Positions 1-10,989 of a stretch of 64,000 bases of DNA are shown here, one piece after another. The notes beneath the pieces are model-generated. The model was not told where the DNA came from. It worked only from the letters and a program-made list of their open reading frames with translations, and made no database searches. Within the stretch, counting starts at the first letter, position 1; each line of letters begins with the position of its first letter. The DNA is taken from assembly GCF_000264905.1 (NCBI RefSeq), contig NW_006763147.1, positions 62,001 to 126,000 on the forward strand. Direction: 5' to 3'. The stretch comes from Stereum hirsutum FP-91666 SS1 (Eukaryota > Basidiomycota > Agaricomycetes > Russulales > Stereaceae). Position numbers and translations under genes: made by a program.

Positions 1-753
1 CTATCGAGGATGATCCCGTTGAGATTTGGATGGTGTTGTATAGCTTGTGCAATGTGAGCGGAGAATGATGTCGCAGGAAGCATGAGGCGTTCCAGTTTCA
101 CGAGGGAACGAACGAGATCCACGATATGAGCATGATGAGTGGAACGGGTGAGCGCTTGATCGAACGTAATGCCTAGAGACGTTATATTGGGCATTCGGTC
201 TCGTATATTGCTGAAGAGTGGCAAAACCTCCAAAGAATCTATGAACAAATCAACAGACTGGAGCGAAGGGCTCATGAAGAATGTTTCGAGATGTTGCGCC
301 CTCATCGCAAGTCGTTGCACGTTCGGGAAGATGGTGGCTTCAGGACGCGTTAGCGCAATAGTGAGGATGGCTTCCGAAGTCAAGTAAAAGCGGTTTGAGT
401 CCAAGAGCCTATGCACGCGCTGTGTGTTCATCAAAAAACGGTTCCAATCCTGGACAGTAGGCTCGATGACGAACGCCTGTGAACAGATAAACGTGGAGGA
501 TCAATCTGAGGCTCGTTTTGTGTGAAAGAAGAGACATTGTTACCAAAGCTTTGGCGCCGTACGGGTCAAGCTCCGTCGAAATTATTGTCGGCACCAGCGA
601 GCGAAAAATGCCCGGGTGTGCAGCTCTCCAGACGGCATCAAGGGCGGTGTCTCTCCACTGGCTACATACGCGAGCATTCCGCGCATTAGAGTCCGGTGCG
701 AGCGAAGCAAAGACACTAGCTAATATTTCTGAGATCAACAGAACACGGTGCAT
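1..753 (-). CDS. F-box/LRR-type protein, copy 1 (3' part outside window)
   Basis: Probable substrate receptor of an SCF ubiquitin ligase. Exon 1 (753-544, 210 nt) starts at the ATG of MHRVLLISEIL and encodes the F-box, including the family signature SNARNARVCSQW and an Ala/Leu-Trp helix ending near GIFRSLVP. A phase-0 intron (543-477, gtaaca...cacag) follows. Exon 2 starts at 476 and stays open to the window edge, giving 228 visible residues. The second exon begins AFVIEPTVQDW, matching the TFTRPxxxxDW start of exon 2 in the other copies. The start was chosen because all other copies begin at the equivalent MHxxL. Nothing in the visible part is broken. The substrate is unknown. Confidence 0.8.
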
Positions 754-1456
754 CCTATTCTTGAGATGAGCTCTCGATTCTGGTAATAAAGCCTTCACCA
801 TGAACTACAGTACCTGCGTAGCGGTTGGCAAGCCCACCCTCCTTTGACGTTGATGTTCGGATTACGATTTAAGTATGTGATAGTCACCTGGAGTAGCTTT
901 ACAATTTCTTCACAAACAGAGGATGAGTGTATAAACTTTTGGATAGAACCAGACAAGCTCACAGTTATTAGTGGTAAAGCTGTTGAAAGAGCTACAGAAT
1001 GTCTGACGGTGCGATGCGGCGCAGATGCTGGCAGTATGAAAGAGCGAGGTCAAAGAGGGTCAAAGCGAGGCAGTGAGTTTGAACTGTAGTCTGTCGCGCA
1101 CGTGCTTGTAATTAATCGATGTGGCACCGTGTGGCGATATGAACATTCAAGTGGGAGACTAACTTATAAGCAAGTGAAAACGAATGCGTACAAAATATTA
1201 TGGATAAATCAAGTACCAAACTTCCAGCTCAACGACGTAGTAGTAATCATATATCATCAGCTGACCTGCACCTCCTTGTCAGCTACATCGGGCAGACGTC
1301 GATCCTCCAACAGCGCGTCGTTGTCATGACCTTTTGTCATTTCCATGCCTTTTCTATTATTTCCTGGTGGGTGCCACAGTTGGGCCACACTTTTCCGAGT
1401 TTCTGTGCCACTGTGGCCTGGGTTTGGTTGTGTTTGGTTCTGGCTAGTATATAAAC
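754..1456. other. Intergenic region upstream of F-box copy 1
   Basis: No convincing gene. Short open frames lack family similarity and codon regularity. It holds one GCCACTGTGGC palindrome (1407-1417), about 650 bp upstream of the copy-1 start and just beyond the 3' end of copy 2. Confidence 0.5.
1407..1417. promoter_or_regulatory. GCCAC-W-GTGGC palindrome, site 1
   Basis: Inverted GTGGC half-sites with a single central base. One of four exact sites in the window. It is 650 bp from the nearest start codon, so it has the weakest promoter context of the four. The binding factor is unknown. Confidence 0.3.
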
Positions 1457-3440
1457 CTACCTACTTCCTGTTTTGTACTCTAGTCTTGAGATCGTCAGTC
1501 TCCCCCCTATACAACCTTTTCCTTGCCCTTGGTGTGTGTTTCTGAGTGAGAGATCGCCTGCCAGCAACCCCTCTTTGTAGGATATGGTTGTTCTGGTGTG
1601 GTCGTGACAGTCGTGCTTCTGCTGCAGCTCTGAATACTGACGCCCCATCTCATCCCGACTATTGATCATCGGTGCCATGTATCTCCCAAACACCGCCCTC
1701 TCTTGCAGGACAACCTTCATCATCGCCTCTACCACCCTCCACCCGTTCTCAAACTTGGACACCTCCTCCATTGTATGAACGTCCTGTCCTAACGTGGACA
1801 TCCAAGCTCTCGAGCCATACGTCCTGTGATTCTCGGTCAGGATGGGAGACACCTCGTCTTCGCTTGACCACCGGAAATTGCACAGTCCGGAAAGGGAGGT
1901 GGAGAGGTATCGAGCAATGTCGGGGTATGCAGTCGAGATAATGGTGGAAGTGATGGGGATGGGGGAGCGGCCGATACGGATATGGGCTGCGAGTGGATAT
2001 GGTCCAGGCAGATAGAAGGCTGTGGGAAGAGTCGTAGCATCCAGATAAAGTCCAAGTTCGACGAGATGTTGACAATGATAGGAAAAGGGGTCGACGGCGG
2101 CGAGGGTAAGAGATGTGGCACCTGCGACGATTGGATGCGGATTTAGAGAGAGAGTCCTCAAGGTGGTGCATTTGGGCGCGAACTCAAATATTTCTTCGTC
2201 AGTCACGTCGAGGGGATACGGATGCACGATGGAGAAGTCAACGAGGCTTTGGAATTCGATGATGGGAAGGAGATGTTGAAACTTTAGGCGAGTGACATTT
2301 CGTAGGTTGGAAGGGCCGTCGTACTCCAATCGGTGAAACACGAGTGAGAGGTCTTCGAGCGAGGTACATGTCTCAGCTAAACACGCGATTAGGTTGCCGA
2401 CCTCGTCAGAAGAGGGTAGGGTCATTGAGTGTATCCAAAGGTAGGAGAGAAGGTTTGATGGGAAATTTTGCTGGGTGAGGAACGAGCGAAAGTCGGGTAT
2501 GGAATGTATAGACGTGGAAAGCATTCGAAGTGCAGGAAAGGCTTCGGCATCGAGCTCGTGATCTGGAACCGCCAATTCTCGAAAAGTACAATTTCTGGTA
2601 TACGGTACGATGTGTGCCTGGAGATCGCACCATATGCCTTCCAGGTGCGGAAGACGCGATATTGCCTTTGCGATAGACGCATTTAGACAATATAACGGAA
2701 GGGAGAGGGTCCTCAATCGCGGGAAATGCTGTAGGAATTGACCGATCTCAACGTCGTAGGTGCGTACGCATTCCTCTTCGGATTGGATACGAATCGAGTC
2801 AAGGCCGGGCATCCTATCTTTGATATTGTTCAGAACGCTAGAAATGGTGTGTCGACCTTCAGTCGTCTCCGCTTGCTTATAGCAAAACATGAGTTCGATG
2901 CTGGTCACCGACGGCGACATGATGAGCGGCTCGAAGTACAAAGTACCCGCGAGGATATATTCGAGTTTCGGAAAAATATTCAAGGTCGTGCGAGTGGCGG
3001 CGATTTCAGCGACGGCTGAGATAGAAAGTCGATAGCGTCCTTCGTACGCTTCGTCAAAGTAGCCACGTACTCGTGCGCTGCTGCGAAGAAATCGTCGCCA
3101 ATCGTCCACAGTGACGGACCGAGTGAAAGTCTACATAGAACACCCAGTTATTACGTGGTCAGATACAACTTTGAAACTTTTGTAAAGGACAAAAAACCAC
3201 CCACCAGAACTGAGATGTCGGCTCCGAGTCCGATTGTGCTGGCTCTCATAGGTGCGAGCGACCGGAACACCCCAGGGTCGACCGCTTTCCACGCAGCATC
3301 GAGAGCAATGTCGGACCATTGCCTACAGACCTGTGCGTTGTTTGCGTTCGACCCTTGTCCCAGGAAGCCAAAGACGACCCTTGTCCCAGGAAGCCAAAGA
3401 CATTGAGCAGAATCTCTTGAATAGCTAGCACTCGATGCAT
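1457..3440 (-). pseudogene. F-box/LRR-type protein, copy 2, frame broken by a 26-bp duplication
   Basis: Exon 1 runs 3440-3205 and is 236 nt, exactly 26 nt longer than the 210-nt first exon of several paralogs. The excess is a perfect tandem duplication (3349-3374 and 3375-3400). It shifts the frame inside the F-box: after FGFLGQGS the reading switches to an unrelated frame, while the original continuation (SNANNAQVCRQWSDIALD, then SLAP) is intact in another frame downstream. The intron (3204-3131, gtgggt...tag) and exon 2 (3130-1457, 558 codons with stop) are undamaged, with the usual exon start TFTRSVTVDDW and a leucine-rich body. The single lesion suggests recent inactivation. A product starting inside exon 2 would lack the F-box. 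Confidence 0.8.
3349..3400. repeat. 26-bp perfect tandem duplication inside an F-box exon
   Basis: Two adjacent identical 26-nt units (3349-3374, 3375-3400). The unit length is not a multiple of three, so the F-box frame downstream is lost. Confidence 0.95.
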
Positions 3441-3643
3441 AGGCTGAGCCATTTGTTCAATCGGGGTCACGCGTGAAAAGTTCAACAGGGCTTCATGTAC
3501 TTCTCTGGTGTCACGTAGATCGCGGTCAGGTTTGTAGATTTAAAGCGTTATTAATGTACAGCTGGGATGATAGTTACCATAGAATAGTCTACCTAGACCA
3601 GACTAAGCTTCAGAGCAACTTCAGAGCGAGTGTCGTGGTGAGA

Positions 3644-3914
3644 TACTGTACTTTTTCGACCAAAGGTTCATCAAGAATTTACGTCACCCATCAGTTTCGC
3701 CCGGGTCACGGTTCAGAAGCCGTGCGTGAGCGTGACGGGACCCGTAAATGGTTCAGAAAACAACGTAGGCGCTTGCGAAAATGATTATTTTGCGCAAGCG
3801 CCTGCCGAGGTCACTGTTCTCTCACCCTGCGTTATGCGTGAGGTCACGCAGTATGTTGTTCGGTTCATCAACGCGGAGAACGCGTGACGAACCTTTGGTC
3901 GAAAAAGTACAGTA
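3644..3914. mobile_element. Foldback/MITE-like element, copy A (271 bp)
   Basis: Perfect 26-bp terminal inverted repeats (3644-3669 and 3889-3914) begin TACTGTACTTTTTCGACC. Both ends carry TA, consistent with a TA target-site duplication of Tc1/mariner type, though this is inferred. An inner near-palindrome (AGGCGCTTGCG at 3767-3777, its partner to 3803) means much of the element can fold into a hairpin. There is no coding capacity. It lies between the start of F-box copy 2 and the first exon of the BTB gene, inside their shared upstream region. Related copies lie at 59432-59700 and 59729-60143. Confidence 0.8.
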
Positions 3915-3998
3915 GGTCGAAAACTATCGAAAAACACGGGCTGCGCTGGATTGCGCGGCACGCCACACTTCGCGGATGCAGCCGGTCGGAGGTTAAAC

Positions 3999-5258
3999 AT
4001 GGGGAAGTGTCACCGCGCCGCGGATCGCGCTCCTCCAAGATCATTCAACAAACAACGATCATCTGAAGAAGAATTAAGACAAGGTGAGTTTCGTTTCAAA
4101 CGCAACAATTATCTTGATTTACTGGATTCTCGTCCTATGTAGGTGATATGTCGGATACAACCGCCATAGTCATTGCTCTTCCTGCTCCCCCAGTTCGGGC
4201 TGCAAGCTCCCCATTCGACGAAAGCGATGCGGACACCATCCTACGCTCATCTGATTTTGTCGACTTCTCTGTGCACCGCTTGATTCTGTGCAAAGCCTCA
4301 CCATTGTTCGAGGACATGCTCTCTCTACCCCAGTCACCCGGCAATGGAGACATACCAAACGGCGAGACTAGGAACGGTAAACCTGTTATCCAAATGACAG
4401 AGGACTCCCGAACACTCGACCATGTTCTTCGATTCTGCTATCCAATACCTGACCCTCCTCTTCCTTATATCGAAGACGTGAAACATGCTCTGCGAGCATC
4501 AGACAAACTTCAGCTCGAAGTCGTCCAGGTCGGAGCTTCCCGACGGTTGATCACTATGGCTGAGGACGAGCCCGAGCGCGCCTACGCCATCGCCTGGCTC
4601 TTTGAGCTGCCCGACGTCGCTATCGTTGCAGCCAGACATACCCTTCGCCACCCACTCCTCACTGGCCCTTCCATCGCAGAATTCTCTGAAATTCCAGCGA
4701 GCGCTCTATACGCTCTACTTCAGTACCAGCGTGAATGCATTGAAGAGGCCATACGACCGCTTGGTACCAGTTCTATGGCGTGGTCGACATTGGTACCCAT
4801 CACTGCCATCAGGGACTCTCGTCCGTGTCCGAATCATTCATTGCGCAGTGGACACGATAGCTCTGCCACAGTGCCGCCCTGGGGCCACTCGACCATATGC
4901 GATCCATGGATCATACGGTACTTCTCCGCTGTGAGGGAAGCTCTTCAAAAGCGACCTGTTCCGGAGACACCGAAGGATATGGGTCTGTTGTTGGATGTGT
5001 TGCAAGAAGAAGCGAAGTGTCCCAGTTGTTGGAATAGTGCGCGAGTGTACGTTGAGGATGTTTCACAAATCTTGGCGGAGATTGTCCGGCGGAATACAAA
5101 CCGGGTCAGTTCATCGTGTGTGTTTCTGTTGCGTTTCGATGACCTGACCTACTTGCTCTTTATGACAGGTCAAGCTGATCACTCCCTTCTCCGAGACTGC
5201 ATCCTATGACGGGACATGGAGCGGAACTGGATATGCGAGAATGACAGAGATGTTTTAG
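3999..5258 (+). CDS. BTB/POZ domain protein
   Basis: Three exons: 3999-4083, 4143-5104, 5169-5258, giving 378 residues. Both introns (59 and 64 nt) have GTGAGT/GTCAGT donors and TAG/CAG acceptors and keep the frame. The BTB fold is seen in the segment DADTILRSSDFVDFSVHRLI, followed by LCKASPLFEDML and the helical RTLDHVLRFCYPI. Downstream is the conserved RAYAIAWLFELPD helix typical of basidiomycete BTB proteins. Such proteins may be Cullin-3 ligase adaptors, but this subfamily has no known role. The second intron restores the C-terminal end VKLITPFSETASY; without splicing the frame would run into intron sequence. The start is uncertain: translation could begin at 3999 (MGKCHRAAD) or at 4148 (MSDTTAIV), in which case the first intron lies in the leader. 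The foldback element ends 84 bp upstream of 3999. Confidence 0.8.
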
Positions 5259-5801
5259 TGACATCTCCTTACGCGTTCTCCTACAAGTACTTCGTTCGAC
5301 TTAAGTATATCGCCATGGGACGCCTTTTTGACCGCCTCTGTATTTCTTCTACTGTTGGGCTGTTGTTTTGACTGTATTTCCCGATCCTATCAGCAAAAAT
5401 GAACTGTTTCGAGACTCAGAACCTCCGTTTGCAGAGTCAACCGCCACAGTAAACAGTCGTCTACGATAAGTCTACGCCACCCAAGCCGTAAATGTAGTTC
5501 ACTAGAGTTTCGGCCCTGCAGTAACGTAATGTACTCTATTACGGTTGGCGCAAACTCTGGTTTGATCGGACTCCATCCGACCTGTATAGCAAACATTATC
5601 CCATTGTTAAAGTTCTTCCTTTGGGAGGCGTCTTTCAGCGATGGTTTCTAAACGCTTTCTCGAGAAAAGTACACCTCTAGCGCGCTAAACCTGTGATATT
5701 TTCACAGCAGCTCAGTCGGGGTACGAATCACGGTGCGTATTTATGTGGCGCATCCTTTCTTTCTCTTACCTCTATCACCACTAGATCATCTCATCACCAG
5801 T
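5259..5801. other. Intergenic region upstream of Dicer
   Basis: No gene or repeat recognised. It contains the 3' flank of the BTB gene and the Dicer promoter region. Confidence 0.5.
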
Positions 5802-8800
5802 ATGGCAGACTCAGGATGGGGATCGGTCGACGAATGGCATACTACTGACACAACGATGACGACTTCAGCGACGACAACCAACGACACATCTAGTGCTCCA
5901 CCAGAAATGCCGGAACCCTCTCCAGAGATGAAGTTGCCGAAGACACGAGGGTATCAACAGGAGATGTTGGACGAGAGTCTTAACAATAATATTGTCATTG
6001 CTTTGGACACGGGCGCTGGGAAGACACATATCGCAGTGCTGAGGATGAGGCATGAGGTTGAGAAGGAGACAACTAAGGTGTGTGGCTCACCGATACATGG
6101 CTTTCTTCCTTCTGGGCCTTTGTTGGACATCGGACAAGAACATAGACTTAGTCCTCCAAATCTGTCAGTCTTTGGACTTGGAGGGATATGTCGACGTCTC
6201 AACCGACTGTCTAGATTGCCTTCGATTGTGTGGCGCTGTGCTCTTACACCCTCTAAGAATGTGTGGCGCGAATTGACTTTGCGCTACAGGTCTGCTGGTT
6301 CCTCACTCCAACAGTCGCACTATGCTACCAACAACGTTCCGTCATCCAATCGCATCTCCATGTGCCAGTCGCCATGATATCCGGCGCGCTCGAACCAGAC
6401 CAATGGAAAGACCCCAACCTCTGGTCTCGTACCCTCGCCACGCATCGCATCGTCGTCTCCACCCATGATGTCCTTCTCAATGCGCTTCGTCACGGTTATA
6501 TTCATCTGGGACGGCACATCAGCCTAGTCGTTTTCGACGAGGCTCACCACGCGGCAGACAAACATCCCTACAACCGCATCATGCAAGAGTTTTATTTCGA
6601 GTTGCCGAAGGTAGATCGTGGGGATGGGAACGTACGCCCGCGGGTACTAGGGCTGACAGCGAGTCCGGTCTTTGGTGGAGATATCGAGAGAGCGTTCTTG
6701 TAAGCCGTATTTTCTTTATATACAGTTACTCCGAGATAACCATATTCTTCAGAAAACTGGAAGCGAACTTGGACTGCACCATACGTGCCCCAGTTGCAAA
6801 CCGATCGGAACTCGCGACCCACGTCCATCGACCCGAATTCAAACATGTCATATACGAAGAACCGGAATACATGATGGGCTACGGCGAAGCTCCTTCAGCT
6901 AGCGTTGTCTCGCTCCAGAGTGTCGTTGAATCCCTGGACATCCGCCAAGACCCATACGTGCTCGGTCTCCAGGCCGAACTAGCACGCTTGCCTCCGGGAC
7001 CCGATCGGTCACGCACTGACCAAAGACTATCGAAAACGATCAACAGGCAAGACTCGTACACGCACAAGGGGATGCGCGATTTCTTCAGGGCAGCCGATGA
7101 GATTTGTTCGGATCTGGGAGCGTGGGCGGCGGATTGGTACGTTCAGACGGTGCTGGAACAAGCCTGGGACACGATGAAGGGCCCAGTTCCGGAGTTCGCT
7201 GGCGCTTTGAATAATAGGGAGAAGCAGTACCTTATGGGTGCGTTATCGAGGGTGCAGGCCACACCGGTGTCTTACGATCCGGAGGAAATCGTACGGAGGA
7301 GCTCAGACAAGGTGAAAAAGCTGATTGAGACGCTGTTACACGAGAAGGAGGTCTTCGAGAGTTACGATGAGGAGTACCATGGACTCATTTTCGTCACCCG
7401 TCGAGACGCCGTTATAGCGCTTTCGGAGATTTTGGAGAATCATCCGGAGACAAAGGACGTATTTCGTACTGGTGCGCTGCTAGGGATGTCGGAGAATTCT
7501 GCTCGGAAGGCCTTCCTCGATATCACTCGAAACATGCTCAAGCAGTCCAACGAGGATACGCTGCGAGACTTCAAGGTCGGGGACCTGAACCTCATCGTTG
7601 CTACTGCCGTCGCCGAAGAGGGGTTGGACGTCCAGGCTTGCAATAACGTCGTTCGCTGGGACCCGCCGATGAATATGGTCAGTTGGGCGCAGAGTAGAGG
7701 TCGGGCGAGGAGACAGCGGAGCTCATTCGTGCTCATGTTTTCGACCGCCTCTGTGCATGCGAAGGATGTCCAAGGGTGGGAGTATCTGGAGCAAGAGATG
7801 GTGAGGATGTATAATATGGAGCGACAACGTCGGGAAGAGGACGAGGCTGGAGAAGAAGACGAAGAAGACGGGAACGAGGAATACGTCAAGCCCCTGTACA
7901 ACGAGAAAACCGGGTTAGTCGATTCTCCCCTTTGACTTTATGTTCATCAACTGACGGTCGTTTTTGTAGGGCAAAAATCACCCTCGATTCGGCCATCACT
8001 CATCTCAATCATTTCTGTGCAATTCTTCCTGGCGGCGGCGGTCTAGGATCTCATTCTCCTATTTACGATATCAATCCGCCTGAATTCCCTTCCGAATGGC
8101 ATGCCCAACCAATCGCACTCCTGCCATATGCCGGTCCTTTCGGCGCCACAGTCACTCTCCCGAAGCTCCTCGACCGTCGTTTTCGTGTCTTCTCGACTCC
8201 AGTCATCCACGGGCGAAAATCATACGCCCGCCGTCGCGTCGCATTCGAGGCGTACAAGGCTCTCCACGATGCAGGTTTATTAAACGACCACCTGCTACCT
8301 CTGATGAGTGTCCTGGAGCCCGAACTTGAGGACGAAGTGAAGAAGTTGCTATCCGAGGTCGATAAACGAGACGGAGTCACTCGAGTCACCAAGCAGCTCG
8401 ATCCCTGGAACCTGGAGCCTGGACAAGAACCCGCATGCTGGTACTCGGCAGAGCTCATCGTTCACGGTTTGCCGACGCTCAGAATGTTCACCTTGACAAA
8501 AATTAGCACTCTCAGGGAGGACGAGATGCCGCTCTTGTATACCCATGATGGATCATTATTCCCCGTTCGTGTTATACCCAGCGATACCCGCATTCTTCCA
8601 CTGGATTCTGACATTGTTCGAGCCCGGGAGTTCACCAAGACGTTTCTCCTTCCGCTTTACGGGAACCGCATGAACGCTGACGATGATAAATTCGCCTACC
8701 TCTTCCTGCCTTCCGACGCGTCTGCTCCAGCCTGGAAAACCCAACTCTGGGCTCAACGGCGCGCAACTTGCGAGAGCGAACCAAAGCCATATGGCTTCAA

Positions 8801-10841
8801 TTTTCCCCTGCTCGCTCACGCAGATTGGTTTGGTAAACACTACGATTACCCACACGATATCGGCATGGTCGGCGAAATGCGCAAATACGGTCGTGCCCAT
8901 CGTTTCCTGAGATGGAAAATGTCGCGGGTGACCGAAGAAGAAGCGGAGGAGCTCACTTTACGCTACGCTCCTGAGGGCGGAGAGCTGGAGATCACGTATC
9001 CTTTGATCGTAGCGAAAGCTCTACCCTCGAGGGTCAACTTCCTGGCCCCTCTCCCAGAAGACTCGAAGGGCGCCGCCGCCGCTAGCCAACGCTCCATCTT
9101 ACTGCTTCCCGAATTCTCGACCGTGGCGCTCACCTCATTCGTGGAGACGCAGTATGCCCTTTGGATGCCATCTATACTCCGGTATCTCTCCATTACCATG
9201 ACTGTTTGTGCCATGCGAGACGATCTCCTTTTGGGCTCACCGCGACTTTCCGCCATTCCGTTGAAACTTCTTACCACAGCCGTAACGTCCGGGGTCGCTC
9301 AGATGGGTATGAACTATCAGCGGTTGGAGACCCTCGGAGACACCGTGCTCAAGTTCGTCACCTCATTGAACCTTCTCAGCGAGTACCCGTTCTGGCACGA
9401 AGGATACCTTGCGAGGAGAAAAGACCACGCTGTATCGAACGCTCAACTTGCGAAGGCTGCGTACGAGAAGAAGCTGTTCAAATACATCATTCGTGACATG
9501 TTCGCTCCACGAAAGTGGAGGCCTACCTATATCGGCGGGGCGAAGGTCGAGCCTCCGTCCGATGCGAAGGCTGAGGACCCGGAGGACATGGCCCCGACTG
9601 TGGTCAAACGGCCGCAGAAAGGACCGTCGGAGGCAAAGAAGAAGCAGAGGGCGAAAGCTCAAGGAGAGATATCGACGAAGGTCCTGGCCGATGTTGTTGA
9701 AGCTCTCATCGGTGCGGCATATATCCATGGGAGCTTCGATCTCGCCGTCGAATGTATCAAAGTCTTCGGTCTTGGTCTTTCATGTGAATGGCTTCCCATT
9801 GCCGCCCGTATCGAACCCATGCTATCCCGCGTCATTGAACTCGAATTCTTTCCGACCCAGCTTTCCGCCGTCGAGAACATCCTTGGATATACGTTCGAGA
9901 GGAAGGCACTATTGGTGGAAGCGTTAACGCATGCGAGCTACCAAACGGACCTAGGCACGATCTCGTATGAGAGGATGGAGTTCCTCGGCGATGCCGTCCT
10001 CGACATGCTCGTCACAGATTACCTCTATCATGCTCCCGGAAAGGACTATAAGCCCGCTGAGCTTCACCTTCGGAAGACCGCAGTCGTCAATGGCCACTTC
10101 CTCGGCTTCATATGCTTACGAGCATCGACGTTCATATCGACCGAGATGCCAACGAAGGTCAACAATCCGAACAGTCGCAGACGAGGGAACGCGTTTTTGA
10201 TCCAGCTAGAGCAGCAACAGGAGCGTCTATACCTTTCGAAATGCCTTCTCCATTCCAACTCGAAGGTCCTCGAGTTGCAGAGTAATGCGTTCGCGCGGTT
10301 CGAGAAGACAGATGGCGGAGAACATATCGAGCGGTCTTTACTAGAAGACCCCATATTCCCTTGGGCAGCACTCACCTGGCTCGAAGCACCCAAATTCCTC
10401 AGCGACATGGTGGAGAGTCTGATCGGAGCTATCTTCCTGGACAGCAAGGGCAACTGGGACGTTGTCCGTGACGTTCTTCGCCTGCTGGGAATCTGGGAAG
10501 TATTGGAGAGGATCGTACGAGACGATGTGGAGGTGAAGCATCCCGTGTCCAGGTTGGCGGAGTGGGCTGCGAAGCAAGAGAAAGAGACGGGTATTGAGAC
10601 GGAAGTGAAGTACGTGATCGAGCAGGGAAACGGGAGGATCTCGTGTCGGGTGTTGGTCAATGACATGGAAATGGCGTCGAAGGATGAGGTATGGCGAGGG
10701 AAGATTAGTCGGGAGAATGTGAGGTTCTCTGCGGCAGAAGAGACGATTGAGGCGCTAAGACTGGATGAGTTGGAGCGGAAGCAGGTCGAGGCAGATCTTG
10801 AGGCTGAGGATGTCGCTCCGGAACCGCCTTTTGAGGACTGA
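5802..10841 (+). CDS. Dicer-like endoribonuclease
   Basis: Cuts double-stranded RNA into small RNAs for RNA silencing. Four exons: 5802-6077, 6290-6699, 6753-7913, 7970-10841, giving 1572 residues; all junctions keep frame. Domains in order: DExD/H helicase with Walker A (DTGAGKTH, about 69-76) and DEAH (about 175-178); helicase C-terminal part with ATAVAEEGLD and SWAQSRGRARR (about 510-550); Dicer dimerisation/DUF283 region (ITLDSAITHLNHFC, about 620-700); a middle region where PAZ would lie but is not recognisable; RNase IIIa (RLETLGDTVLKF near 1063, DVVEALIGAAY near 1189); RNase IIIb (RMEFLGDAVLD near 1282, DMVESLIGAIF near 1427); and a possible divergent dsRNA-binding end. Acidic catalytic residues are present in both RNase III domains, so it looks active. 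The first intron (212 nt) is long for this genome. The neighbouring reductase is convergent, 148 bp away. Confidence 0.95.
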
Positions 10842-10989
10842 AATGTCTTTTGGCTCTCTTGTGTACGCAGGAACGTCGAATTGCTTCATGTATTCTACAG
10901 GTATATATCTTCATAACGTGGATGGAATGTACATGTATTGCCGACAAATGTCCCAGCGATGTACAAATGCAACGAACCGGTTATCACCG

